DNA from: Staphylococcus sp. KG4-3 | Lineage (GTDB): Bacteria; Bacillota; Bacilli; Staphylococcales; Staphylococcaceae | Length of the DNA stretch: 64,000 nt | Assembly (NCBI RefSeq): GCF_033597815.2 | Contig: NZ_CP166245.1 | Span: 62,001-126,000 of the forward strand | Reading direction: 5' to 3' | Part shown: one piece after another, positions 27,251 through 36,761 of the stretch | Numbering within the stretch: position 1 is the stretch's first letter | Layout of the letters: each line of letters begins with the position of its first letter | Notes under the pieces: generated by a model | What the model saw: the letters and a program-made list of their open reading frames with translations, nothing else | Databases searched by the model: none | What the model was told of the DNA's origin: nothing | Program-made: the position numbers and the translations under genes

Positions 27251-28939
27251 TTGGATAATTATAAATTGACAATTGATAATATATATTGGGAAAGAATTCA
27301 GCTTTTTATCGAAGGTTATACTGATTGTAATAGGATAGAAAGAAAAAAATTAGTATTACGAAATTTAACAGAAACAAAAGAAGTAGAAGCAAATGAAGTT
27401 AAAGTTGAAGGTAATAGATTTAAAGCACGTTTTAATGTGGCAATTTTAGATAATGGAAACTACTTACCTTCAGGACAATACTTATTAATTTTGAAAAAAG
27501 AATTTGAACATATTGCTCATATTAATGAAGTATTGTTAAATCCTTTAAACTATGACTTAGACGACGAACAATATGAACATTATCATTCGCTTGAAACTAC
27601 TAATGATAAAAATAATTTTTTGCTTAAAGAATTTGAATATCAATTTAAAAAGGGAGGGAATTCAAAAAAAATAAATTATAATGTTTATCCAAAAATTTCT
27701 AAAGAAGTTAATGAATTTGTATTAGACATTAAATTTAATATGCTTATTCCTAAAAAAAATAAATTATTTGTGAAATTTAATGAGTATAAAAAGAACTATA
27801 ATGAAAAGTCTTATAAATTGCGTGATTTTTTATTTAAATCTATTTTTAACATCACAAAATTTTTCCATTTGAAAAAGGGAAATACTGTACTATTCACATC
27901 TGATTCAAGAGCTGAAATGTCAGGTAACTTTGAATATGTTTATAATGAGATGTTACGCCAAAATTTAGACGACAAATATAAGATACATGCCTTGTTTAAA
28001 TCTAACATTTCGGCACGTCGTAACTTTATCGACAAATTTAAATTTCCGTATTTATTAGGTAAAGCAGATTATATATTTGTGGATGATTTTCACCCATTAC
28101 TCTACACAGTAAAATTCAGAAAAAGTCAGGAAATTATTCAAGTATGGCATGCAGTTGGTGCTTTCAAAACTGTTGGTTATAGTCGAGCTGGAAAAAAAGG
28201 TGGTCCATTCTTTAATTCTGTAAATCATAGAAACTATACTAAGGCCTTTGTTTCATCAGAAACAGATATACCATTTTATGGTGAAGCCTTTGGTATTAAA
28301 GAACAAAATATAATTCCGACTGGTGTGCCTAGAACAGATATCTTATTTGATGAGGCGTATGAGCAACAAGTTACAGCCGAAATGGAGGAGGCACTGCCAA
28401 TCATTAAAGATAAAAAAGTGATTTTATTTGCGCCTACATTTAGAGGTAATGGACATCATACGGCGCATTATCCATTCTTTAAAATTGATTTTGCTAGATT
28501 TGCAAGATATTGTCGTGAAAATAATGCAGTAGTTTTATTTAAAATGCATCCATTTGTGAAGAATAGACTAAATATTCCTAGAGAATATGAGCAATACTTT
28601 GTGGATGTTTCTGATTTTAGAGAAGTTAATGATATTTTATTTGTTACGGATATTTTAATTAGTGATTATTCATCACTTGTTTATGAATTTGCGGTATTTA
28701 AACGACCGATGATTTTTTATGCATTTGACCTTGAGGATTATATTACATCACGTGATTTTTATGAGCCATATGAAACGTTTGTGCCAGGGAAAATTGTAGA
28801 GTCATTTAGTGATTTAATAGCAGCACTAGATAACGAAGACTTTGAAGTAGAGAAAGTAGAGCCATTCTTAGATAAGCACTTTAAACATCATGATGGTCGT
28901 TCGAGTGAAAGAGTTGTACGTAATATTTTTGGCAGTTAG
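27251..28939 (+). CDS. tarL: Teichoic acid ribitol-phosphate polymerase
   Basis: A 562-residue enzyme of the CDP-glycerol glycerophosphotransferase superfamily. The N-terminal third is an accessory beta-rich domain; the catalytic part begins around residue 200 with KGNTVLFTSDSRAEMSGNFE, then VWHAVGAFKTVGYSR with the catalytic His, PTGVPRTDILFD, FAPTFRGNG, KMHPFV and LISDYSSLVYE. Start choice: the open frame extends far upstream into tarJ, but a TTG behind AAAGGAG gives exactly the length and N-terminus (IDNIYWERIQLF) of staphylococcal TarL. It adds ribitol-phosphate units from CDP-ribitol at the cytoplasmic membrane face and completes a tarIJL operon. Confidence 0.92.
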   Translation: MDNYKLTIDNIYWERIQLFIEGYTDCNRIERKKLVLRNLTETKEVEANEVKVEGNRFKARFNVAILDNGNYLPSGQYLLILKKEFEHIAHINEVLLNPLNYDLDDEQYEHYHSLETTNDKNNFLLKEFEYQFKKGGNSKKINYNVYPKISKEVNEFVLDIKFNMLIPKKNKLFVKFNEYKKNYNEKSYKLRDFLFKSIFNITKFFHLKKGNTVLFTSDSRAEMSGNFEYVYNEMLRQNLDDKYKIHALFKSNISARRNFIDKFKFPYLLGKADYIFVDDFHPLLYTVKFRKSQEIIQVWHAVGAFKTVGYSRAGKKGGPFFNSVNHRNYTKAFVSSETDIPFYGEAFGIKEQNIIPTGVPRTDILFDEAYEQQVTAEMEEALPIIKDKKVILFAPTFRGNGHHTAHYPFFKIDFARFARYCRENNAVVLFKMHPFVKNRLNIPREYEQYFVDVSDFREVNDILFVTDILISDYSSLVYEFAVFKRPMIFYAFDLEDYITSRDFYEPYETFVPGKIVESFSDLIAALDNEDFEVEKVEPFLDKHFKHHDGRSSERVVRNIFGS

Positions 28940-28997
28940 TATTATTAGTCTATTTTCAAAAGTTTTAAAAACTACAAATATAGGAGTTTGAAGTAAG

Positions 28998-29285
28998 ATG
29001 AAGCAACGATTTATGGAAAAAGACTATTATAATTACAATAATAATGAGTTGTTAATGTTAAATAATGAAGATTTAATTAAGAACGAAAAACTAATTGAAT
29101 CTGTTTATAAAGATTATGAAAAGTTAGAGGGAGAAGTAATAATTTGTGATTCGTCACCCTTTTTATTTATTAATGGATATTTTATGGCAAGAATAAATAA
29201 TGAAATAAAGACAACTCAAAAACTGAGCTTTATAGAAATAAATAATAATAATATATATGCGTATATTAAAAAAGAGCGGATTTAA
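28998..29285 (+). CDS. Hypothetical protein, 95 aa
   Basis: A 95-residue Asn/Glu/Lys-rich protein behind TAGGAG. The first half is hydrophilic and helical (NNNELLMLNNEDLIKNEKLI); the second half holds hydrophobic strands (CDSSPFLFINGYFMARINN). There is no signal peptide or clear membrane helix. Base composition is even lower in GC than its neighbours. It lies between tarL and the large fusion gene. I do not recognise it; it may be a remnant of a longer gene. Confidence 0.5.
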   Translation: MKQRFMEKDYYNYNNNELLMLNNEDLIKNEKLIESVYKDYEKLEGEVIICDSSPFLFINGYFMARINNEIKTTQKLSFIEINNNNIYAYIKKERI

Positions 29286-29622
29286 AACAGCTTTTTTCAA
29301 GTTTTAAAAATGTGCGACAGTTACGTTTATTCAAAAAAACTTTTATAATGAATTTATATAATTTTTCTTTTTTAATAGGTGAACATGAATAGGGAATTTG
29401 CTATTTTTTTTAATCATAAATTCATAACGATTTCTGTATATATATCTAATTATACGTAGTTGTTATAAGTTAATATCTTCTCTCGTATACATATCTTTAG
29501 AATGAAAAATACATTTCAAGGAATCATATTAACTACCTAAATAGTAGATTAAACAAATTATTAACAAAATACTTTTAATATTTGATAAACAGGCATTTTT
29601 TTAAATGAAGTGAGGGATTTTA
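29286..29622. other. Intergenic region before the fusion gene
   Basis: About 335 bases of very AT-rich sequence with several poly-T and poly-A runs. No gene, terminator or clear promoter was found. Confidence 0.4.
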
Positions 29623-32600
29623 TTGAATGAATATATATTTATAACAAGTAGGTTGGATAAAAATCATGGTGGATTAACAGCATCTATGTTAAATAAAGTT
29701 GGTATTATAAATGATAAACTAAATATAAAACCATTAATATTAACATTTCATTTGGATTGGAAATATAACATTATAAAAGACGAAATTGTCCATAGATATA
29801 ATTTGGATAATAAAGCTAGATTTATAAATATAAATGAATATTTTAAAAGTAAAATTACTAGTCAACAATTAGTGAAATATACATTTAAACCAGATAGTAA
29901 TTTAGAAAAAATATCTATAAATGAGAATAAAGTTGAATATTATGATCAAAAAGAAAAAATCTATAGTGTTCAGTACTATAAGAATAAACTTAGAGAAATT
30001 AAGAAATATTCAAACGACGTAATGATTCAAAAAATAACATTAGATAGCGATGAATGTTTATTCTCGATTAATTACTATAAAGATGAATATTTAAAAAAAC
30101 AAGACTTGTATAGAAAGGATCAATCTATATTTGAAAGTCGAATTTATGAAAATAAAAATGGAAGAAATGAAATAGCAAAAATCACTTTATTTGATAAAGA
30201 AATAATTGAATTTACATCTTTTAATGAATTCAAAACATATTTTATATCTTTATTTATAAAAGAGCCCTATACGTATTTAATTAGTGAGGCAAGGGGTATG
30301 GATGACGCAATATTGAGCATTAAAAATCAATACGTAAGAAAAATCTTTATGACGCATAGTATTCATATTAGACCGGGCACAGATATTGTGAGAGAAGGTA
30401 ACCGAGCAGTATTAAATAATTTGAATGAAATAGATGGCTTAGTGTTACTAACAGAATCCCAAAAGCAAGATATAACGAATCGCTTTGGGTATAGAAAAAA
30501 TTACTTTGTAATCCCCCATGCAATTGAAACTAAATATATTAAAAAAGAAAAAATAAAAAACAAAATAGTTATGGTATCAAGGTTGCATAAAGAAAAAAGG
30601 ATAAATCAGGCTATTCAAGCATTTAAACAGGTAGTAGAAGAGAATTCTGAGGCAAGACTTCATATATATGGAGAAGGTAAAGAGCGTCAAAATTTGCAAA
30701 TTCTAATTAACAAACTAGGATTAACAGATAATGTAAAACTTGAAGGTTATACACGCAATATCGACCAAGTATTACAAGAGGCAGAGTGTACATTACTTAC
30801 CTCATTATACGAAGGGTTTGCATTAGTTATTCAAGAAAGCATTGCGAATGGCACACCTGTTATTTCATATGACATTAAGTATGGCCCTAGCGATATGATC
30901 CAAGATGGAATAAATGGTTATCTAGTAGAAGAAGGAAATGTTGACCAATTGGCTAAATTTATAAATATATATCTTTCTAAGCATGAACAAGAGAAAAAAC
31001 AATTTTCTGAAAAATCATTAGAAAAAGCCCAGGAGTTTTCTTATGATAACTTTGTTAAGAACTGGCAAAACTTGTTTAATGAGATTAAAACACAACAAGA
31101 AGTATTTGCACCATCAGTTAAATTAACAAATGTCGATTTAGAAAATGGAATTTATCAATTAACAACAAGAGTAGAGTTGAAAGCAAGTAAAATCCATCAT
31201 CCAAACTTTAAGTTTCTATTTTATAAGCGATCTTCACTAAACGATAGAGAGAACAAAATTTGTACTAAACAATCTGTACAAGTAACTAAAATCAGAGATA
31301 ATGTTTTTGACATTATTGCAGAATTTAACCCTGAATTATTTGACTATAATGAAATATATGATGTGAGTTTAGAAATTCAAGAAGATGCACAACACCATAT
31401 TATTCGTATAGGCAATAATAGGAATAACATAAAACTGAATAATATGAAACTTAAATATGTACGCCCATATTTTACTAAAACTTATGATAATATTAGCTTT
31501 GATTTAAACACTTCACCTAAAAAAAGAAGAATAAATAAATTTGTAAAATATCGTTTAAAAAATAATGTGAGTAAATTAAATGGAATCTATAATGTTCCCA
31601 AAGCAATAGTAAAATATAGGTTGAACAAAAAAAGTAAGAATAAAAAAGCTGAGTATCAAAACCTGAAGGAATTACATCCAATTTTAAAAGGATCAAAAGA
31701 ATATTATTCTAATTTAACGGACTTAGCTATAGAGTTACAAAAGTGGGAAGAAGCAATTCATTATATGAATAAAGCAATTAAACATGGTTTGGAAAATGGA
31801 GCAAACATATATTATAAAAAAGCGATGTTATATAAAAAACTAGGTAATAACCATAAAAGTGTTGAATTTCTAGAAAAATATATAGAAGTCAATAAAAAAG
31901 ATACAAAAGCGCTTAATGAATTAGCAAATTTAGAGATTGAAGAAAAAGATTATAAAAAAGCTAAATATCATCTTAATGTTATTTTATCTTACCAACCAAA
32001 CAATGTCGTAATCAAAACGAAGTTAAAAAAATGTCTGAAAAATACAGAAGAGTATCAAAAACTTATAGAGTTATTGGAAAACGACTTAGAAAAAGAACCG
32101 AATAATAGTGAATATTTATTAGAATTGGTAAGCGCATATCGTAAAATTAATAATAATAAAAATGTAGTAAAATATTTGGAGAAGTATGTAAATTTAAATT
32201 CTAGTGATACAGATAAAATAATTCAATTAATTAATTATTTTGAAGAGATGAATGAGAAAGCTAAAGCAATCCATTACTTTTCTAAATTGATAGATAGCGA
32301 CGTAAGTTTAACAAATGAGTCACTAAGCGCATATTTTTATAGAAAAGGACAACATGAGTATGATTTAAATCGGATTGAAGATGCGAAAAATAGTTATAAT
32401 AAGACAATACAATACACTGAAGATCCATTATTAAAGAAATGGGGAATTGGTTATGTACATGAAAAAGCACAATCTTATACGCAAGCAATAAATGCTTATC
32501 AAGAACGATTAGAAGAGGAAAATGATAATCCAGAGTTACATTTTAAAATCGCTACGCTTATAAAAAAAATAGGTAATGTAGAGAAAGCAATTTACTATTT

Positions 32601-34452
32601 TGAAAAAGCATTAGAATTGAATAAGGCTAGGTCTCCTTGGTATTATCAACTAGCTTTATGCTATGAAGAAATAGAAAATTATGAAAAAGCAGCAATAGCA
32701 TATAAAAACGCAATCATAAGACAACAAACACACCGACCAAATAATTTTAGAAGATTAGCATATATGTTAGAAAAAATAGGTGACAAAGCAGCAGCATTAG
32801 AAGCATATAATGAAGCAGAGCTATTTAGAAAACCAAGTTATATGTCAAAAAATGCTTACGAAAAGCATCTAGACTCAATCTCAGTAAGATATGCTCAAAG
32901 CTATAATTATTATGAAATAGAAGACAATATGATTTTTTATGAAAGTATGGGCGGAGCGGGCGTTGTAGGGAACCCTCGCGCTATATTTGATTATCTTGAT
33001 AATAATAAAAATTATGACGCTTTTATACATGTTTGGGTAATTAATTCGTTTGATAATATCCCCGTATATATGAGAAGTAAAAGTAACATTATTTTTGTTA
33101 AGAAAAATTCAGATGCTTATTTAAAATATATTGCTAAATCAAAATATTTAATATGTAATTCGACATTCTCTGATTACTTCGTACGAAAACCTAAACAAAA
33201 ATACTTACAGACTACACATGGTATTTTTTACAAAACTGTTGGTCGCGACAGTAATGGTAGTAAAGTAGGAGTAGCGGGTAGTACAAGGAATTTATTGCAA
33301 GCAACTCATATTATAGCGCCTAATCAATTTATGGTAGACAAACAAAAATCAGCTTATTCTATTGGTGGGATTCATGTTGGTGAAGTTGCAAAAGTCGGTT
33401 ATCCTAGAATCGATACGACTTTGAATACTACTGAAGCCCAAAAGACTGAACTAAAAAAACGTATGAATATAGATAATGATAAAAGTATTGTATTATACGC
33501 TCCGACTTGGCGTGGAGAGACGAAAGAAAGTAATGGTTTTGATATTGGTAAATTGATTTATGATTTAAAAGAATTATCTAAAATGGATGTTAATATTTTA
33601 TTTAGGGGGCATAGCATTACGAAATCGTTACTTAAGGATGTAACTTTTCCCAAAAATATTATTATTCCTCCTGGAGACATTTCAACGAACCATTTGATGG
33701 GCATAGTAGATTTACTAATTTCAGATTATTCCAGTGTGTTCTTTGACTTTATTCCAACAGAAAAGCCAATCATACATTATTTGTACGACATTGAAGAATA
33801 TACTAATGTTAGAGGTTTAAACTTAACAACAGATGAATTACCAGGTTATATTGCTGAAAATACTACAAATTTAATCTCCTTAGTGGAGTATTCTTTAAGT
33901 CATCCAGAACCGAGTTATGAGTATTTAAAAGCTAAAGAAAAATTCTGTCCTTATGACTATGGGCAATCAAGTAAGCATGTGGTTCAGTGGTTTTTTGAAG
34001 ATGATATAAGTGGCGTGAATATTGTTCCAACTGACAAATATAATAATAAAGTATTATATTTAATTGGTCAGCTATCCGATACTAATAACATAAGTAACCT
34101 TATCGCTAATATAAAGGCTACAACAGAAGAAGGGAACATTGCTTCAATTTCATTGAAAAAAAGTATAGTGAATGATTCGTTTAAAGCGCGTCAGATATTA
34201 ACTTTTAGTAAAAATGTAAATCTATTGCCCCATGCAGGACCTATGCCAAAAACATTTGAAGAAATTATAGCTATTCAAGATGTTGAAAAGGGTCATAAAA
34301 TAAGAAATAGTAAAACTAAGATGTTATATGAGAGAGCTTACCAAAGAGAGAAAAGGAGATTGTTCGGTGATGTTCAATTTAATAATATTCATAATTATGA
34401 AAAGAACACACCATATTGGACAAGTCTCTATGAAGTGATGGAAAATAAATGA
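29623..34452 (+). CDS. Fused TarM/TagE-type glycosyltransferase, TPR and TagF-type polymerase
   Basis: A 1609-residue enzyme starting at TTG behind GTGAGG. Residues 1-485: GT4 glycosyltransferase resembling TarM (ITSRLDKNHGGLTASMLNK; EX7E as EGFALVIQE at 397-405; SYDIKYGPSDMI). Residues 490-610: a beta-rich domain; 620-680: a basic linker. Residues 685-1090: about ten TPR-like helical repeats. Residues 1100-1460: CDP-glycerol/ribitol phosphotransferase (FYESMGGAGVVGNPRAIFDY, TTHGIFYKTVGR, YAPTWRGET, FRGHS, LISDYSSVFFDF). Residues 1476-1609: the start of a further glycosyltransferase-like module (KVLYLIGQ, YQREKRRLFGD) that ends at once. It follows tarIJL and lacks a signal peptide, so it acts at the inner membrane face, probably building or glycosylating wall teichoic acid. 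Exact donor sugar and alditol are unknown. Confidence 0.88.
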   Translation: MNEYIFITSRLDKNHGGLTASMLNKVGIINDKLNIKPLILTFHLDWKYNIIKDEIVHRYNLDNKARFININEYFKSKITSQQLVKYTFKPDSNLEKISINENKVEYYDQKEKIYSVQYYKNKLREIKKYSNDVMIQKITLDSDECLFSINYYKDEYLKKQDLYRKDQSIFESRIYENKNGRNEIAKITLFDKEIIEFTSFNEFKTYFISLFIKEPYTYLISEARGMDDAILSIKNQYVRKIFMTHSIHIRPGTDIVREGNRAVLNNLNEIDGLVLLTESQKQDITNRFGYRKNYFVIPHAIETKYIKKEKIKNKIVMVSRLHKEKRINQAIQAFKQVVEENSEARLHIYGEGKERQNLQILINKLGLTDNVKLEGYTRNIDQVLQEAECTLLTSLYEGFALVIQESIANGTPVISYDIKYGPSDMIQDGINGYLVEEGNVDQLAKFINIYLSKHEQEKKQFSEKSLEKAQEFSYDNFVKNWQNLFNEIKTQQEVFAPSVKLTNVDLENGIYQLTTRVELKASKIHHPNFKFLFYKRSSLNDRENKICTKQSVQVTKIRDNVFDIIAEFNPELFDYNEIYDVSLEIQEDAQHHIIRIGNNRNNIKLNNMKLKYVRPYFTKTYDNISFDLNTSPKKRRINKFVKYRLKNNVSKLNGIYNVPKAIVKYRLNKKSKNKKAEYQNLKELHPILKGSKEYYSNLTDLAIELQKWEEAIHYMNKAIKHGLENGANIYYKKAMLYKKLGNNHKSVEFLEKYIEVNKKDTKALNELANLEIEEKDYKKAKYHLNVILSYQPNNVVIKTKLKKCLKNTEEYQKLIELLENDLEKEPNNSEYLLELVSAYRKINNNKNVVKYLEKYVNLNSSDTDKIIQLINYFEEMNEKAKAIHYFSKLIDSDVSLTNESLSAYFYRKGQHEYDLNRIEDAKNSYNKTIQYTEDPLLKKWGIGYVHEKAQSYTQAINAYQERLEEENDNPELHFKIATLIKKIGNVEKAIYYFEKALELNKARSPWYYQLALCYEEIENYEKAAIAYKNAIIRQQTHRPNNFRRLAYMLEKIGDKAAALEAYNEAELFRKPSYMSKNAYEKHLDSISVRYAQSYNYYEIEDNMIFYESMGGAGVVGNPRAIFDYLDNNKNYDAFIHVWVINSFDNIPVYMRSKSNIIFVKKNSDAYLKYIAKSKYLICNSTFSDYFVRKPKQKYLQTTHGIFYKTVGRDSNGSKVGVAGSTRNLLQATHIIAPNQFMVDKQKSAYSIGGIHVGEVAKVGYPRIDTTLNTTEAQKTELKKRMNIDNDKSIVLYAPTWRGETKESNGFDIGKLIYDLKELSKMDVNILFRGHSITKSLLKDVTFPKNIIIPPGDISTNHLMGIVDLLISDYSSVFFDFIPTEKPIIHYLYDIEEYTNVRGLNLTTDELPGYIAENTTNLISLVEYSLSHPEPSYEYLKAKEKFCPYDYGQSSKHVVQWFFEDDISGVNIVPTDKYNNKVLYLIGQLSDTNNISNLIANIKATTEEGNIASISLKKSIVNDSFKARQILTFSKNVNLLPHAGPMPKTFEEIIAIQDVEKGHKIRNSKTKMLYERAYQREKRRLFGDVQFNNIHNYEKNTPYWTSLYEVMENK

Positions 34453-34800
34453 ATATAATTTTCAACTAAAATTTACTTAGAATAAATTAAGGCAATACGT
34501 TATAACTAAAGTGTTAAAGATTTAATTTGAGTTATTGTCTGATCTTTAAAAAAGAAGAAGACTTCCCTAAATCTTTAACACTTTTTAAATTATTATATAG
34601 GATGAATTTTGTACTCTTGAACGTTAATAAGGTAATTTATTGTATGTATTGTTCAAATTTAGCTAAAACTAGAAAAGTAATATTAGTTTCTAAGCTAAAT
34701 TCATGTTTCGATTATAATAGTTACTTCATTTTCTCACAAAAATAATTCACTCTATAACCCTTATTTTATAATGTAAAGTAATTCAAAGGATGGGAACAGA
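34453..34800. other. Intergenic region after the fusion gene
   Basis: About 350 bases. It contains a long inverted repeat that fits a terminator for the fusion gene. An open frame of 72 codons within it has no ribosome binding site and overlaps that repeat, so I do not regard it as a gene. Confidence 0.5.
34511..34586 (+). terminator. Probable terminator with 14-bp perfect outer stem
   Basis: GTGTTAAAGATTTA and TAAATCTTTAACAC are exact complements separated by 43 bases; the right arm runs into TTTTTAAA. The long loop is unusual for a terminator but could fold internally. Confidence 0.5.
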
Positions 34801-35859
34801 ATGGATAAAAAAATAGAAATTACATACGCTAGAGCTTTCTTTTGTATATCTATAGTAGCTCTACACTCGTTTCCTGGGTTAATCAACGATCCACACACCA
34901 CAGATTTTAGTAAATCAATAAGCTCATTTTTAAGAATATTATTCCTATTTGCTACACCTGCTTTCATAGTTTTATCAGAAATATTACTATCAATGCGTTA
35001 TTCTGACGGCTTACCTAAAGGTTTTTTTAAAAAAAGGATTAAATTTATATTAATACCTTATTTATTGATAGGGGCTTTTTATTCATTAAATATTTATCTC
35101 AATACAAATGAAACCAGGGGTTATTTTGATATATTTACAACTTATGTATTATATGGCAGTTGGTATGGTTGGTTTGTAATAGTCATTTTTCAATTCTATA
35201 TTTTACATTTATTACTATATAAATTTTTAAATAAAACTAATCCAATATTAATAATCTTTGTGACTTTTATGATTAGTTTCATTCATTCATTTCTTGCTTA
35301 TACAAATGATTCATATTTGCAATGGTGGATAGATTTCCATCCTTTTTATTCAAGAACTGCTATACCGTATTGGTTGTTTTATTTTACATTCGGTTATTAC
35401 CTAGGAAAAAATTATGGCTACATAATGTCGTTAGTTAAAAAATACATATGGTTTCTATTTGGATTATGGATTTTATCGATTGTACCCATCATTATAACTT
35501 ATAAATTTATGGATGTAACATATGCCCAATCCAATAGATTTGATCTTATTTTGTACACTGTATTTACGTTCTTAATGATTTTATATGTTATGAAAGTTCT
35601 AGGTAAGTATAAATTAACTTCATTATTAGTGGTTAGTGAAGTATCATTTTTTATATATTTATCGCATCCTCTGATTAATTCGTACTTATCTAGAGGGCTA
35701 GCTTCATTTGTACAAATACCAATTTTATTTGTATTATTGTTGGTTTTGTTTACTTTAGGTTTTAGTTTAGGGATTGCTTTATTATTATCACACATCCCTT
35801 TCTCAAAATATATTATAGGTAGAAACTCATTTAGCGATATGCTTAAAAAAAATTATTAA
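34801..35859 (+). CDS. IcaC-like membrane acyltransferase (acyltransferase 3 family)
   Basis: A 352-residue protein with about ten membrane helices. It follows staphylococcal IcaC along its length by eye: ITYARAFFCISIVALHSF at the start with the family His, FATPAFIVLSEIL, KKRIKFILIPYLLIGAFYS, GSWYGWFVIVIFQFYILHLL and FFIYLSHPLI near the end. IcaC-type proteins modify (O-succinylate) or export surface poly-N-acetylglucosamine. No icaA, icaB or icaD lies nearby, so this copy may act on another polymer, such as the teichoic acid made by the genes just upstream. GGATGGGAACAG provides a moderate ribosome binding site. Confidence 0.8.
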   Translation: MDKKIEITYARAFFCISIVALHSFPGLINDPHTTDFSKSISSFLRILFLFATPAFIVLSEILLSMRYSDGLPKGFFKKRIKFILIPYLLIGAFYSLNIYLNTNETRGYFDIFTTYVLYGSWYGWFVIVIFQFYILHLLLYKFLNKTNPILIIFVTFMISFIHSFLAYTNDSYLQWWIDFHPFYSRTAIPYWLFYFTFGYYLGKNYGYIMSLVKKYIWFLFGLWILSIVPIIITYKFMDVTYAQSNRFDLILYTVFTFLMILYVMKVLGKYKLTSLLVVSEVSFFIYLSHPLINSYLSRGLASFVQIPILFVLLLVLFTLGFSLGIALLLSHIPFSKYIIGRNSFSDMLKKNY

Positions 35860-35867
35860 CTTTTATA

Positions 35868-35920
35868 GAAAAAGTATATTTATCTAATTTACTAATTTTT
35901 AGATAAGTATACTTTTTCTT
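35868..35920. terminator. Two-part stem terminator
   Basis: GAAAAAGTATA pairs with TATACTTTTTC, and inside it TATCTAA pairs with TTAGATA. The A-rich left and T-rich right arms let it work in both directions. About 230 further bases to the next gene hold one more small stem (CAAAACGC/GCGTTTTG at 36031-36062). Confidence 0.75.
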
Positions 35921-36148
35921 GTTTCATAATATATTCTTTAATCTTCCTATCATTTTTATTGGAATAGTTAACTTGTAACTCTCCTATTTTCTACGAATAT
36001 CCAATGATTTATCATATATAGTTTCAGAATCAAAACGCTAGGATAAGGGAAACGGCGTTTTGGTGTTTAATTTTAATTACTATTGGCGGTTTAGGGAACA
36101 GAGAGTGATGTTGTATTATCGGTATAAAGATATTACGGATGTTTTATA

Positions 36149-36352
36149 CTAACAACTATGACTTACTAAATTATTAGCTTTTATAAAATAATTTGTTTTA
36201 TATGATTCTGTTAATAGTTGGCCATCATTGGAAACGTAAGAATAATTTTCATCTAAAGTTGTAACATCTGTTGGAAATAACCAATATAGCTTACCTGCTG
36301 TAAAGGATTGATTATTTTTGACGCATACATATCTACACTCGGATATGCTCAT
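36149..36352 (-). CDS. Hypothetical protein, 67 aa
   Basis: A 67-residue soluble protein. GAGGTG eight bases before the chosen ATG supports this start over a GTG three codons upstream. The sequence (CRYVCVKNNQSFTAGKLYWL; DGQLLTESYKTNYFIKANN) reads as a small SH3-like beta barrel. It is 34 bases after the 124-residue gene on the same strand and is probably the last gene of that operon. I do not recognise a named family. Confidence 0.6.
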   Translation of the reverse strand: MSISECRYVCVKNNQSFTAGKLYWLFPTDVTTLDENYSYVSNDGQLLTESYKTNYFIKANNLVSHSC

Positions 36353-36386
36353 TAAGTACACCTCATTTTTTAAAAGGTTGTTCTAA

Positions 36387-36761
36387 TTATTTAATAATTG
36401 TATTGTGGAATACGAAGCTAGGTTCAGCCCCTAAAATAATGAGGAACACTTGTGAATAAGCTATATCTTGAAATTTTTGTATCATGGTATAGAAATCACT
36501 AAATGCTTCATTACTTTTTACTTTTTCAACTTCTTGTTCATATAAACTTAAAACAGAATCCCTAATTAAAGTGGGTCTGTTTTCCTGAATAACATATGAG
36601 TCTTCTGAAAACATAAGTAGCCCTAAATATTTATAATGTATACTTAGTTGTCTAGTTAAACTGGCAATATATTCTAATTTTAAGTAGAGTTCGGGTGAAT
36701 GAACTTGTAATTGAGATAGATTCGTTTTAATTTGTTGTAGTTTTTCCATTTCACTTATCAT
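36387..36761 (-). CDS. Hypothetical protein, 124 aa
   Basis: A 124-residue mostly helical protein (MEKLQQIKTNLSQLQVHSPE; YEQEVEKVKSNEAFSDFYTM) without membrane helix or signal. Its ATG overlaps the stop of the thioesterase gene (ATGA) and has GGAGG at good distance, so it is translationally coupled to it. Function unknown; the coupling suggests a role with the thioesterase. Confidence 0.6.
   Translation of the reverse strand: MISEMEKLQQIKTNLSQLQVHSPELYLKLEYIASLTRQLSIHYKYLGLLMFSEDSYVIQENRPTLIRDSVLSLYEQEVEKVKSNEAFSDFYTMIQKFQDIAYSQVFLIILGAEPSFVFHNTIIK

Noticed and set aside
34527..34745. Open frame of 72 codons after the fusion gene
   Set aside because: No ribosome binding site, no ATG-type strong start, unusual composition, and it overlaps a 14-bp inverted repeat that is better explained as a terminator.
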